The notes under the pieces: generated by a model | What the model saw: only the letters and a program-made list of their open reading frames with translations | The model's database searches: none | What the model was told of the DNA's origin: nothing | DNA from: Chitinophaga pinensis | Lineage (GTDB): Bacteria > Bacteroidota > Bacteroidia > UKL13-3 | Length of the DNA: 12,041 bases | Assembly: GCA_945875195.1 (NCBI GenBank) | Contig: CAMCJW010000061.1 | Span: 1-12,041, forward strand | Direction: 5' to 3' | Shown: positions 1-6,820 of the stretch, one piece after another | Layout of the letters: the number at the start of each line of letters is the position of its first letter | How positions within the stretch are numbered: the first letter of the stretch is position 1 | Program-made: the position numbers and the translations under genes

Positions 1-1
1 T

Positions 2-1954
2 GTTATTATTCACCTGTTTAATTTTAGGCGATACAAGAAAATTATTTTCAGTGATATTCGTTTTTTAAAACAACTTACCGAGCAAAATAAAAAACAGCAA
101 ACAGTTAAAAATTGGCTTATCTTATTAGCCAGGATATTATTTATTACTTGCCTTGTTTTGGCATTTGCCCAACCTTTTGTCCCAAACAAAGAAACTACTT
201 TTAAAGGTGGTAAATATTGGGTAAGCATTTATGTAGACAATAGTTTTTCAATGGAGGCCATGGGCAAGGAGGGGAGCCTTTTGGATCAGGCAAAGAAAAA
301 GGCAGAAAAAATTGCTCAATCCTATAAGGCAACAGATCAATTTCAATTGTTAACCAATGATTTTGAAGGCAAGCACCAACGTTTGGTTAACCAACAAGAT
401 TTTCTTCAAATGTTAGAGGAGGTTACTGTTTCATCTGCACATCGCAATATCAATCAAATTAAGGCCAGGCAAAATGCATTGAATGAGCAGGCTGGTTTTG
501 GTTCAGGACGATATTATTGGATCAGCGATTTTCAAAAAAACATGGATGCTGCCAAATGGGTAAATGATTCATTGAGTAATACCTTTTTAGTCCCTATTCT
601 GGGTAATCAATCCCAAAATGTATGGATAGATTCTGCTTGGTTTCCTGATCCATTGTTGAAACTTGGCGGACAAAATAAAATCAAATTCCTTATTCGAAAT
701 AGCAGTGAAACAAATTTCGAAAGTCAGGCAGTAGTGCTTAAAATAGATGGCATTCAAAAGGCAATTCAAAACATTAGTTGCCCTGCAGGCGAAAAAATTG
801 AGGCAGAGATTAACTTTACCTTAAATGATTATAATTGGCATGAGCTCCATTTGGGCATCACAGATTTTCCAATTGTATTTGATGATCATTATTATTTAGC
901 GGCTAAGGCTAAAGCGTTTGTAAATGTATTGCTTGTAAATGATGCCACTAATGAAGAAAATATCAATAAGGTATATTCGCTTGATCCATTTTACCATTTA
1001 AATGAGGTAAACATAAGGCAACTAAATTTTGCTCAATTCAGCAGCCAATCTTTAATTATCTTAAACCAACCAGTTTCTTTGGGTTCAGGCTTGAACCAAG
1101 AATTAATAAAATTTATAAAAGGTGGTGGAACCTTGTTTTTTATACCATCTAACTCGCCAAGCGATTTATTTAGCATTCAGAGTTTTTTGGTTCAAACCGG
1201 CATAAACCTTGGCGGCTTGCAGAAACAAGCATTGACAGTTAACAGCATAGAAACCAAAGATCCCATTTTTGATAAGGTGTTTTCAAAAGTACCCGAATTG
1301 GCTAATTTACCTCAATGTACCCAATATTGGCAGCTAAGTGGCGCTAATTCAAGTTATAGAAAAATCATGAGTTTGGGCAATGATTTTCCGTTTTTGGTGA
1401 GGTGCAAATTGGGACTAGGGAATTGTTATGTTTTGGCAAGCTCCATCAATAAAAGTAGCACCAACTTTACTCAAAATCCGCTTTTTGTGCCTTTTATGCT
1501 GAACCTACCTTTACAAACCAAATTAAATTTACCTGCAAGCTATACCCTCACAGATCAAAGCAGTTTTAGTTTTGAAGCCAAAGACATACAAAAAGTTTTG
1601 TCGTTACAAATGGATAAGCAAGCGTTTTTAGTGGAAGTTCAAATAAAAGAAGGGAATGGTTTTGGTAAATTAAATGGGCAATTAAAAAAAGCAGGCGTTT
1701 ATACCTTGCAAAATGGAGCAGATGTTTGGTCAAAATTGGCCTTTAATTATCCCAGAGATGAATCTGAACCTGGATTTATGGATGCACAAGAATTGGCAAA
1801 AAGAATTGATGCAAGTGCCTTAGATAAAGACATTTCATTGCTAAAAAGTAAAATAGACCAAGAAATGAATGGTACCCAATATTGGATTTATGCTTTGTGT
1901 TTTGCATTGGTTTTCCTTTTAATGGAAGTAGGCCTAATCATTTGGTGGAAGTAA
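2..1954 (+). CDS. BatA-like vWA membrane protein, 5' partial
   Basis: The reading frame is open from the first bases of the window, so the gene starts upstream; 650 residues are visible. The first ~63 are a textbook BatA/aerotolerance-regulator N-terminal region: IIHLFNFRRYKK, a linker, then a membrane helix at about 38-55 ending in LAFAQPFVP. An in-frame TTG at 158 lies inside that helix and is not the start. A von Willebrand A domain follows, with an intact MIDAS DxSxS motif (D79-N-S-F-S83) and a second acidic position in SDF near residue 176. The middle is probably beta-rich and periplasmic. A final helix occupies the last ~24 residues (WIYALCFALVFLLMEVGLII). Family knowledge: such proteins are membrane-anchored metal-binding adhesion-type modules, linked to aerotolerance mainly by homology; the ligand is unknown. 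A 93-nt gap and a putative promoter separate it from the next gene. The family assignment is firm, the function is not. Confidence 0.88.
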   Translation, partial: VIIHLFNFRRYKKIIFSDIRFLKQLTEQNKKQQTVKNWLILLARILFITCLVLAFAQPFVPNKETTFKGGKYWVSIYVDNSFSMEAMGKEGSLLDQAKKKAEKIAQSYKATDQFQLLTNDFEGKHQRLVNQQDFLQMLEEVTVSSAHRNINQIKARQNALNEQAGFGSGRYYWISDFQKNMDAAKWVNDSLSNTFLVPILGNQSQNVWIDSAWFPDPLLKLGGQNKIKFLIRNSSETNFESQAVVLKIDGIQKAIQNISCPAGEKIEAEINFTLNDYNWHELHLGITDFPIVFDDHYYLAAKAKAFVNVLLVNDATNEENINKVYSLDPFYHLNEVNIRQLNFAQFSSQSLIILNQPVSLGSGLNQELIKFIKGGGTLFFIPSNSPSDLFSIQSFLVQTGINLGGLQKQALTVNSIETKDPIFDKVFSKVPELANLPQCTQYWQLSGANSSYRKIMSLGNDFPFLVRCKLGLGNCYVLASSINKSSTNFTQNPLFVPFMLNLPLQTKLNLPASYTLTDQSSFSFEAKDIQKVLSLQMDKQAFLVEVQIKEGNGFGKLNGQLKKAGVYTLQNGADVWSKLAFNYPRDESEPGFMDAQELAKRIDASALDKDISLLKSKIDQEMNGTQYWIYALCFALVFLLMEVGLIIWWK

Positions 1955-1955
1955 T

Positions 1956-1976
1956 TCAATAACTATGAATTATTGA
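1956..1976. repeat. AT-rich inverted repeat after the BatA-like gene
   Basis: TCAATAA (1956-1962) and TTATTGA (1970-1976) form a perfect 7-bp inverted repeat with a 7-nt loop, one base after the stop codon. No T-run follows on the + strand, so it is at best a weak terminator or an mRNA 3'-end stabiliser. It could also be chance in AT-rich DNA. Confidence 0.3.
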
Positions 1977-2005
1977 GAAAAAGTGCAATGATTAAAAAAA
2001 AATAG

Positions 2006-2013
2006 TACATTTG
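2006..2013 (+). promoter_or_regulatory. Putative promoter -7 element for the 2048-6664 operon
   Basis: TACATTTG, followed by C, matches the Bacteroidota -7 consensus TAnnTTTG, 34 nt before the first ATG of the operon. The -33 side is weak: only GTG is found 20 nt upstream instead of TTG. Position between two genes and closeness to the start support it as the operon promoter. Confidence 0.5.
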
Positions 2014-2047
2014 CTTTATATCAAATTAGAGAGCAATTCTTTCTCGG

Positions 2048-3325
2048 ATGAAGTTATTAATAAGCAACGCCCAAGTTTGTGATATTCAGTCGCCATTTCA
2101 TGGCAAAATTTGTGATATTTTAGTCAGTGGAGGAGTAATTGAACAGATTACTGTTTCAGCAAAAAAAGCAATTGATTTAGAGACAAAGGGCTTAAAACAG
2201 CTCAATGCAAAAGGACTTTTATTGTTTCCAGGTTTGTTTGATATGCGAGCAGATTTCTGTGATCCAGGCAATGAACACAAAGAAACCTTACAATCTGGCG
2301 CCAAGCTCGCCTTAGCAGGAGGCTTCACAGATGTGGCAGTATTGCCTTCAACCATCCCCGCACGCGATTCTAAAATTGGCATTGATTACGTGGTAAAACA
2401 AAGTAACAATTTACCCATCAACTTATATCCTTATGGCTGTTTGAGCCAAAACAGAGATGGTGAAGAAATGGCGGAGTTGTACGATATGAAATTGGCTGGA
2501 GCTATTGGTTTTACTGATGGTAATAGACCCATTGCCAATTCGGGGTTATTACTTAGAACACTGTTATACAATAAAATTTTTAACGGCTTGGCCCTGGTAA
2601 TGGCAGATGATGCCAATATTAGTGCAGGTGGCATCATGCATGAAGGCGAAACAAGCATGGTTCTTGGATTGAAAGGAATTCCTTCTTTATCTGAAGAAAT
2701 AATGATTCAAAGAGATATTGAGCTAGTTAAATACAGCGAGGGGCGTTTGCATTTTTCTGCCATTACCACCAAAGGTTCTGTTGATATCATTAGGAAGGCT
2801 AAAAAGCAAGGATTAAAAGTTACTGCCGATGTTGCCTTTGCTAACCTTTGTTTCGCCGATACTAATTTATTGGATTATGATGCCAATTTTAAGTTGGTAC
2901 CACCCTTGAGGTCTAAAGCAGATCAAAAAGCTTTATGGGATGGCGTTCAAGATGGAACCATCGATGCAATTGTGAGCAATCACTTGCCTCAAAATAAAGA
3001 AAACAAAGAAGTAGAGTTTGAGTATGCACAACCTGGTATGATTTCATTGCAAGTATTGCTTCCAATTTTGTTGGCCAATAAACCTGCTTCAGTAGAATTA
3101 TCAAGTGTAATTACGGCACTTAGTGCAGGACCAAGAAACTTATTAGAATTGCCCAAGATTATAATTGAAAAAGGCGCGGTGGCTAGTTTAACTTTGTTTA
3201 ACAGCAACAAGTCTTGGGTATTTAACAATAATTTATCTAAATCAGAAAATACACCATTTATTCAACAAAAAATTCAAGGAGCAATTGCCCATGTGGTATG
3301 TAAAAATGCTCTATATAACAATTAA
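2048..3325 (+). CDS. Dihydroorotase-like protein lacking metal-binding residues
   Basis: This 425-residue protein has the full length and fold signature of the class I dihydroorotase/cyclic amidohydrolase family: an N-terminal beta-sandwich strand pattern, GLLLFPGLFD before the barrel, LALAGGFTDVAVLPST, and a C-terminal EKGAVASLTLF. The catalytic residues are nevertheless replaced. The usual DxHxHxREPG reads DMRADFCDPG (65-74), so both histidines and the arginine are gone. The later metal His positions are Met185 (MADD) and Ala238 (LHFSAITT), and the catalytic Asp of SDHAP is Asn311 (SNHLP). It is therefore unlikely to hydrolyse dihydroorotate. Family precedent: inactive PyrC-like subunits can support aspartate transcarbamoylase assembly; whether that applies here is inference. 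It is often auto-annotated pyrC. The ATG at 2048 gives the expected N-terminus, without a Shine-Dalgarno. First gene of a five-gene run; only 2 nt separate it from the next. Confidence 0.85.
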   Translation: MKLLISNAQVCDIQSPFHGKICDILVSGGVIEQITVSAKKAIDLETKGLKQLNAKGLLLFPGLFDMRADFCDPGNEHKETLQSGAKLALAGGFTDVAVLPSTIPARDSKIGIDYVVKQSNNLPINLYPYGCLSQNRDGEEMAELYDMKLAGAIGFTDGNRPIANSGLLLRTLLYNKIFNGLALVMADDANISAGGIMHEGETSMVLGLKGIPSLSEEIMIQRDIELVKYSEGRLHFSAITTKGSVDIIRKAKKQGLKVTADVAFANLCFADTNLLDYDANFKLVPPLRSKADQKALWDGVQDGTIDAIVSNHLPQNKENKEVEFEYAQPGMISLQVLLPILLANKPASVELSSVITALSAGPRNLLELPKIIIEKGAVASLTLFNSNKSWVFNNNLSKSENTPFIQQKIQGAIAHVVCKNALYNN

Positions 3326-3327
3326 TT

Positions 3328-3999
3328 ATGTCGCAACTCATTCCCTCTCAAATAGCCGTAGAACAAAGTTTACATGCCATACTTGTAAACTTTAATGGCA
3401 AGCAAGATATCACCGTTTTATTCAATGAATTAAGTGGTATTATTTTTAATGAAGAAACAGAATTCATTGATAGAAGCACACAATTGGATAGCTGGATAGA
3501 GCAGCATCCTGACCAAGCAGATTTGGCCGATATTTTTTTCGATTTATTGATGGTACAGTTTCTATCAGCCGAGCTCCACGATGAAGAATATTTTGATTCT
3601 CCAGAATGGAATGAAATTGAAAATAAAACCCTCGATAAAGGTTCAGAAATGTTGAACTTGTTTCTTTATTTGAGTGAAGCCAAAGAAACTGAAGTAGAGA
3701 TAACCATGGAAGATTTCTTAAACGAATTTTTGTTGGTAGGAGAGGATGAGTTTCAAGATGAATACCGCATTTATGAAAGCCTTATTGTAAATGAAGATTT
3801 GCTTGATGCTGATTTAGCAGGAATCAGGGCCATTCAAAAATCAGTGAAGGAAGAAACTGGTTTGCAAGCTTATTTTGTTTCCTTGGTATTGTTCTTTCAG
3901 TTTATTGAAGATGGAATTGAATTAGCAGAAGTAGCGGAAGTTTTATCACCATTCGAATCTGCAATTCTGCATGGCATGATAGCGTTTAATGAAAACTAG
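3328..3999 (+). CDS. Very acidic hypothetical protein
   Basis: I do not recognise this 223-residue protein. It is strikingly acidic: about 49 Asp/Glu against 9 Lys/Arg, with no cysteine. The pattern of hydrophobic residues suggests a soluble, mainly alpha-helical protein. There is no signal peptide; one moderately hydrophobic stretch near 182-192 (YFVSLVLFFQF) is too short and too flanked by acids to be a convincing membrane helix. It starts 2 nt after the dihydroorotase-like stop and ends 16 nt before the DUF4199 gene, so it is almost certainly co-transcribed and possibly translationally coupled to the first gene. Codon and base use resemble its neighbours. The acidic character might suit binding to a basic partner, but that is speculation. 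Confidence 0.75.
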   Translation: MSQLIPSQIAVEQSLHAILVNFNGKQDITVLFNELSGIIFNEETEFIDRSTQLDSWIEQHPDQADLADIFFDLLMVQFLSAELHDEEYFDSPEWNEIENKTLDKGSEMLNLFLYLSEAKETEVEITMEDFLNEFLLVGEDEFQDEYRIYESLIVNEDLLDADLAGIRAIQKSVKEETGLQAYFVSLVLFFQFIEDGIELAEVAEVLSPFESAILHGMIAFNEN

Positions 4000-4015
4000 C
4001 GATTAAAAAATATAT

Positions 4016-4567
4016 ATGGAACCACAAGTTACAGCCAACAAATGGCAAATTATTATTAAATTTAGCCTTATTTATGCTTTAATTACAATTGCTTTAAACC
4101 TTATTTTATACATACTTGATTTGCAGAATAAGATGAGTGTGTTTAGCTCAATAGCTTTAATTGTTATTACTTTAGGCTCTGTTTACTTCGGTATTTTATC
4201 TAGTAGAGACAATGTGATGAATGGGTTTATAACATATGGCCAAGGTGTAAGTACTGGCATGCTCATCAGTTTAGTTGCGGCTTTAATAGTTTCAGTTTAT
4301 TCCTTTGTTTTTGCAACTTTTATCGATCCAGATTTTATGCAAAATATCATCAATCAAGCCAAGCGTGATATGATTGAAAAAGGTGAGAGCGAAGAAGCAA
4401 TTGAAATGGCAATAGGCATGATGAGTAAGATGAACAAGCCATGGATATTTGCCTTAATGGGACTTTTAGGTCAGTTATTCTATGGATTAATTGCCTCACT
4501 TATTATTTCAAATTTTACCAAACGAATCGACCCAGATGGTTCCTATAATTCTTTGAGCGAAAATTAA
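4016..4567 (+). CDS. DUF4199 family integral membrane protein
   Basis: This 183-residue protein has four predicted membrane helices at about 14-35, 42-61, 79-103 and 142-165. Between helices 3 and 4 lies a polar stretch (about 104-140) rich in charged residues and methionines, ending in MMSKMNKPW. Length, the YGQG motif after helix 2 (74-77) and the helix layout fit the DUF4199 family, common in Bacteroidota and without a defined biochemical function. Its stop TAA shares one base with the ATG of the following GT2 gene (TAATG), which implies translational coupling. Such small membrane proteins next to polyprenyl-phosphate glycosyltransferases could assist lipid-linked sugar handling, for instance flipping, but nothing in the sequence shows this directly. 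Confidence 0.82.
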   Translation: MEPQVTANKWQIIIKFSLIYALITIALNLILYILDLQNKMSVFSSIALIVITLGSVYFGILSSRDNVMNGFITYGQGVSTGMLISLVAALIVSVYSFVFATFIDPDFMQNIINQAKRDMIEKGESEEAIEMAIGMMSKMNKPWIFALMGLLGQLFYGLIASLIISNFTKRIDPDGSYNSLSEN

Positions 4568-5547
4568 TGAGTGAATCTAACATAGCAATTTCGGTAGTTA
4601 TCCCTTTCCTCAACGAGGAAGAGTCTATTCCTGAGCTTTTGACTTGGATAGAGCGTGTAATGGATGAGAATAAATTCACCTATGAAATTTTACTCATAGA
4701 CGATGGCAGTAACGATCATTCATGGAAAATTGTTGAACAAAATCGCCAAAGAAACTCAAGAATCAAGGCCATTAAGTTTAGAAGGAATTATGGTAAATCT
4801 GCCGCACTCAATGTTGGCTTCCATGCCGTATTGGGTGACGTAGTTATTACCATGGATGCAGACATGCAAGATAGTCCTGATGAAATTCCAGCACTATACC
4901 GCATGATAGTTGAAGAAGGTTATGACATTGTAAGTGGATGGAAAAAGAAACGTTTTGATCCAATTACCAAAACCATTCCAACCAAGTTTTTCAATGCAGT
5001 TACGCGTTCTATTTCTGGTATTCCTTTGCATGATTTTAACTGCGGACTAAAAGCATACCGCCAAGAGGTGGTTAAATCTATAGAGGTTTATAATGAAATG
5101 CACCGCTATATACCTGTTATTGCCAAATGGGCTGGGTTTAAAAAGATTGCCGAAAAGGAAGTACAGCACAGAGCTCGTAAATATGGGTCAACCAAATTTG
5201 GTGGCATCTCCCGTTTTATCAATGGTTTTCTTGATCTACTCACCATTTTCTTTGTCTCTAAATTTGGCAAAAGACCTATGCATTTTTTTGGTGTTTGGGG
5301 TACGCTCATGTTCATCTTTGGTTTCATGGGTGCCTTGTATATTGGCCTAGAAAAAATTTATCTCATCTATAATGGTGATACCGTTCCTCGCAATATCACC
5401 GATCAACCTTTGTTCTTTCTATGCTTGGTTGCCCTTATTGTAGGTTCACAATTATTCCTAGCTGGTTTCATCGGCGAAATGATTTCGAGAAATGCCACAG
5501 AGCGCAATGTATATGGCATTACCAAACGCTTAGGTGTTGATGAGTAA
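4567..5547 (+). CDS. GT2 glycosyltransferase, DPM1/GtrB-like
   Basis: A 326-residue family 2 glycosyltransferase of the type that moves a sugar from a nucleotide donor to a polyisoprenyl phosphate at the inner face of the membrane. The GT-A domain opens with ISVVIPFLNEEES. Nucleotide-binding acids are in IDDGS (44-48) and the metal-binding DxD is DAD (97-99, in TMDADMQDSPDE). HDFNCGLKAYR (155-165) and the basic QHRARKYGSTKF block (200-211) are the usual acceptor-side motifs. Two C-terminal membrane helices (about 239-262 and 281-305) match the DPM1/GtrB-like architecture. Which sugar is used cannot be read from sequence. It overlaps the DUF4199 gene by 1 nt and the next glycosyltransferase by 8 nt, so the three are probably made together as an envelope-glycan module. 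Confidence 0.93.
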   Translation: MSESNIAISVVIPFLNEEESIPELLTWIERVMDENKFTYEILLIDDGSNDHSWKIVEQNRQRNSRIKAIKFRRNYGKSAALNVGFHAVLGDVVITMDADMQDSPDEIPALYRMIVEEGYDIVSGWKKKRFDPITKTIPTKFFNAVTRSISGIPLHDFNCGLKAYRQEVVKSIEVYNEMHRYIPVIAKWAGFKKIAEKEVQHRARKYGSTKFGGISRFINGFLDLLTIFFVSKFGKRPMHFFGVWGTLMFIFGFMGALYIGLEKIYLIYNGDTVPRNITDQPLFFLCLVALIVGSQLFLAGFIGEMISRNATERNVYGITKRLGVDE

Positions 5548-6664
5548 GAAAAAAGTACTGATTGTTGGTCCTGCTTTTCCACTCAGAGGTGGACTTGCCA
5601 CTTATGATGAAAGGTTATGCAGAGAGTTTTTATCGCAAGGCCATTCTTGCGAAATTCTGAGTTTCTCCTTGCAATATCCCAAGATTTTGTTTCCAGGCAA
5701 AACGCAATTTTCGTCCGATCCAAAACCAAATGATTTAGTTATCCATAGTGCCATAAATTCTATCAATCCTTTCAATTGGATTAGGGTTGGCAATAATTTT
5801 GCGAAGGAAAAATACGACCTAGTTATTTTTAGGTATTGGATGAGTTTTATGGCACCTGCTTTTGGCACAATTGCCCGCTTGTTAAAAAAATCTGGAGCCA
5901 AAGTTATTGCCATTACTGATAATATTGTACCCCACGAAAAACGTTTTTTTGATACTGCCTTTACCAGCTATTTCCTCAATGCTTGCGATGGTTTCTTAAG
6001 TATGTCGAAAGAGGTGCAAGCACAGGCCCAAGCATTGCAACCTACTAAAAAGGTAGCATATGTGGCACATCCCATGTACGATATGTTTGGCCCGGCTATT
6101 GAGAAAAACAAAGCCAAAGAAATACTTGGGCTTGATCCTAATTTCCATTACCTCTTGTTTTTTGGGTTCATTAGAAAGTATAAAGGTTTGAACCTATTGC
6201 TGGAGAGTTTTGCCAAATTGGATAGGAAGCAATTAAAAGTAAAATTGATTGTTGCCGGTGAGTTTTATGAGCCTTCGGAACCATACCTAGAACAGATAAC
6301 CCAATTGGGATTAACAGAGGATGTAGTTTTAAAAACAGATTTTATTCCCAACCCAGAGGTGGCCAATTATTTTTCGGCTGCAGATATGGTTGTGCAAACT
6401 TATTTGAGCGCAACACAGAGTGGGGTCACGCAAATTGCCTACTATTATAATAAACCCATGCTGGTAACAGATGTTGGTGGCTTAGCAGAATTGGTTCCAA
6501 CAGGTAAAGTTGGTTATGTATGTTCGCAAGATTCATCGCAAATTGCCCATGCCATATCCGACTTCTACCAAAACCAACGCGAGGCAAATTTTGTGGCCGG
6601 TGTGGCCTCCGAAAAAGCCAAATTTACCTGGGAATATTTAACCCAAGAGCTATTTTCAATTTAA
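5540..6664 (+). CDS. GT4-like (GT-B fold) glycosyltransferase
   Basis: A 374-residue GT-B glycosyltransferase. The N-terminal half begins KVLIVGPAFPLRGGLATY, with the glycine loop GGLA at 17-20 typical of the family. The C-terminal half has FFGFIRKYKG (207-216), LIVAGEFYE (237-244) and PMLVTDVGGLAELV (306-319), which build the nucleotide-sugar site. The usual E-x7-E motif is altered: the stretch is ATQSGVTQIA (291-300), with glutamines or polar residues in place of the glutamates. No membrane segment is evident, so it is probably cytosolic or peripheral. I chose ATG 5540 rather than the in-frame GTG 5534 or TTG 5537, because it gives the normal MSKKKVLIVG start and an 8-nt overlap with the upstream stop. 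Last gene of the operon; no clear hairpin terminator follows. Donor and acceptor are unknown. Confidence 0.9.
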   Translation: MSKKKVLIVGPAFPLRGGLATYDERLCREFLSQGHSCEILSFSLQYPKILFPGKTQFSSDPKPNDLVIHSAINSINPFNWIRVGNNFAKEKYDLVIFRYWMSFMAPAFGTIARLLKKSGAKVIAITDNIVPHEKRFFDTAFTSYFLNACDGFLSMSKEVQAQAQALQPTKKVAYVAHPMYDMFGPAIEKNKAKEILGLDPNFHYLLFFGFIRKYKGLNLLLESFAKLDRKQLKVKLIVAGEFYEPSEPYLEQITQLGLTEDVVLKTDFIPNPEVANYFSAADMVVQTYLSATQSGVTQIAYYYNKPMLVTDVGGLAELVPTGKVGYVCSQDSSQIAHAISDFYQNQREANFVAGVASEKAKFTWEYLTQELFSI

Positions 6665-6718
6665 TTAGTTGATATTCTGATTTTTAGGTTAAAATTTATT
6701 CATTTTTAGAATTTGAAT

Positions 6719-6792
6719 TGACTGAATTTGACTTAATTCAGTCATTATGTTGACTGAATTTAACTTAATTTAGTCAGTATGTTGACTGAATT
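6719..6792. repeat. 32-bp tandem repeat with internal dyads, candidate operator
   Basis: The 10-mer TGACTGAATT occurs at 6719, 6751 and 6783, at exactly 32-nt spacing. In the first two units it is mirrored after 6 nt: AATTCAGTCA at 6735-6744 (perfect) and AATTTAGTCA at 6767-6776 (one mismatch). The spacer plus following bases also read TGACTTAATT or TAACTTAATT, so half-sites recur every ten bases on one strand. The third copy is only a half-site, ending 3 nt before the -7 element of the ATPase gene. A 32-bp period is about three helical turns, so bound proteins would sit on the same face. A repressor or activator array is the natural reading; no binding protein is identified. Confidence 0.7.
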
Positions 6793-6795
6793 ACA

Positions 6796-6803
6796 TATAT
6801 TTG
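6796..6803 (+). promoter_or_regulatory. Putative -7 element of the ATPase gene promoter
   Basis: TATATTTG, followed by C, is an exact TAnnTTTG match 18 nt before the ATG at 6821. At the usual 19-20 nt upstream distance there is no TTG; that position is occupied by the second TGACTGAATT dyad. The promoter may therefore be weak alone, activator-dependent or operator-controlled. The transcript leader would be only about 10 nt. Confidence 0.55.
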
Positions 6804-6820
6804 CATAAATAATTAAGTTT

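Noticed and set aside
158..1954. TTG at 158 as the start of the vWA gene
   Set aside because: The frame is open to the window edge and the residues before 158 are the conserved BatA N-terminal region, including most of its membrane helix.
2098..2382. 94-codon antisense open frame in the dihydroorotase-like gene
   Set aside because: Shadow frame; the + strand protein is conserved across this stretch.
5602..5913. 103-codon antisense open frame in the GT4 gene
   Set aside because: It lies wholly within a well-supported gene on the other strand and has no recognisable motif or promoter.
6719..6792. CRISPR-like array
   Set aside because: The 32-nt units are contiguous and similar over their whole length, with no unique spacers and no cas genes; a promoter-proximal dyad repeat explains it better.
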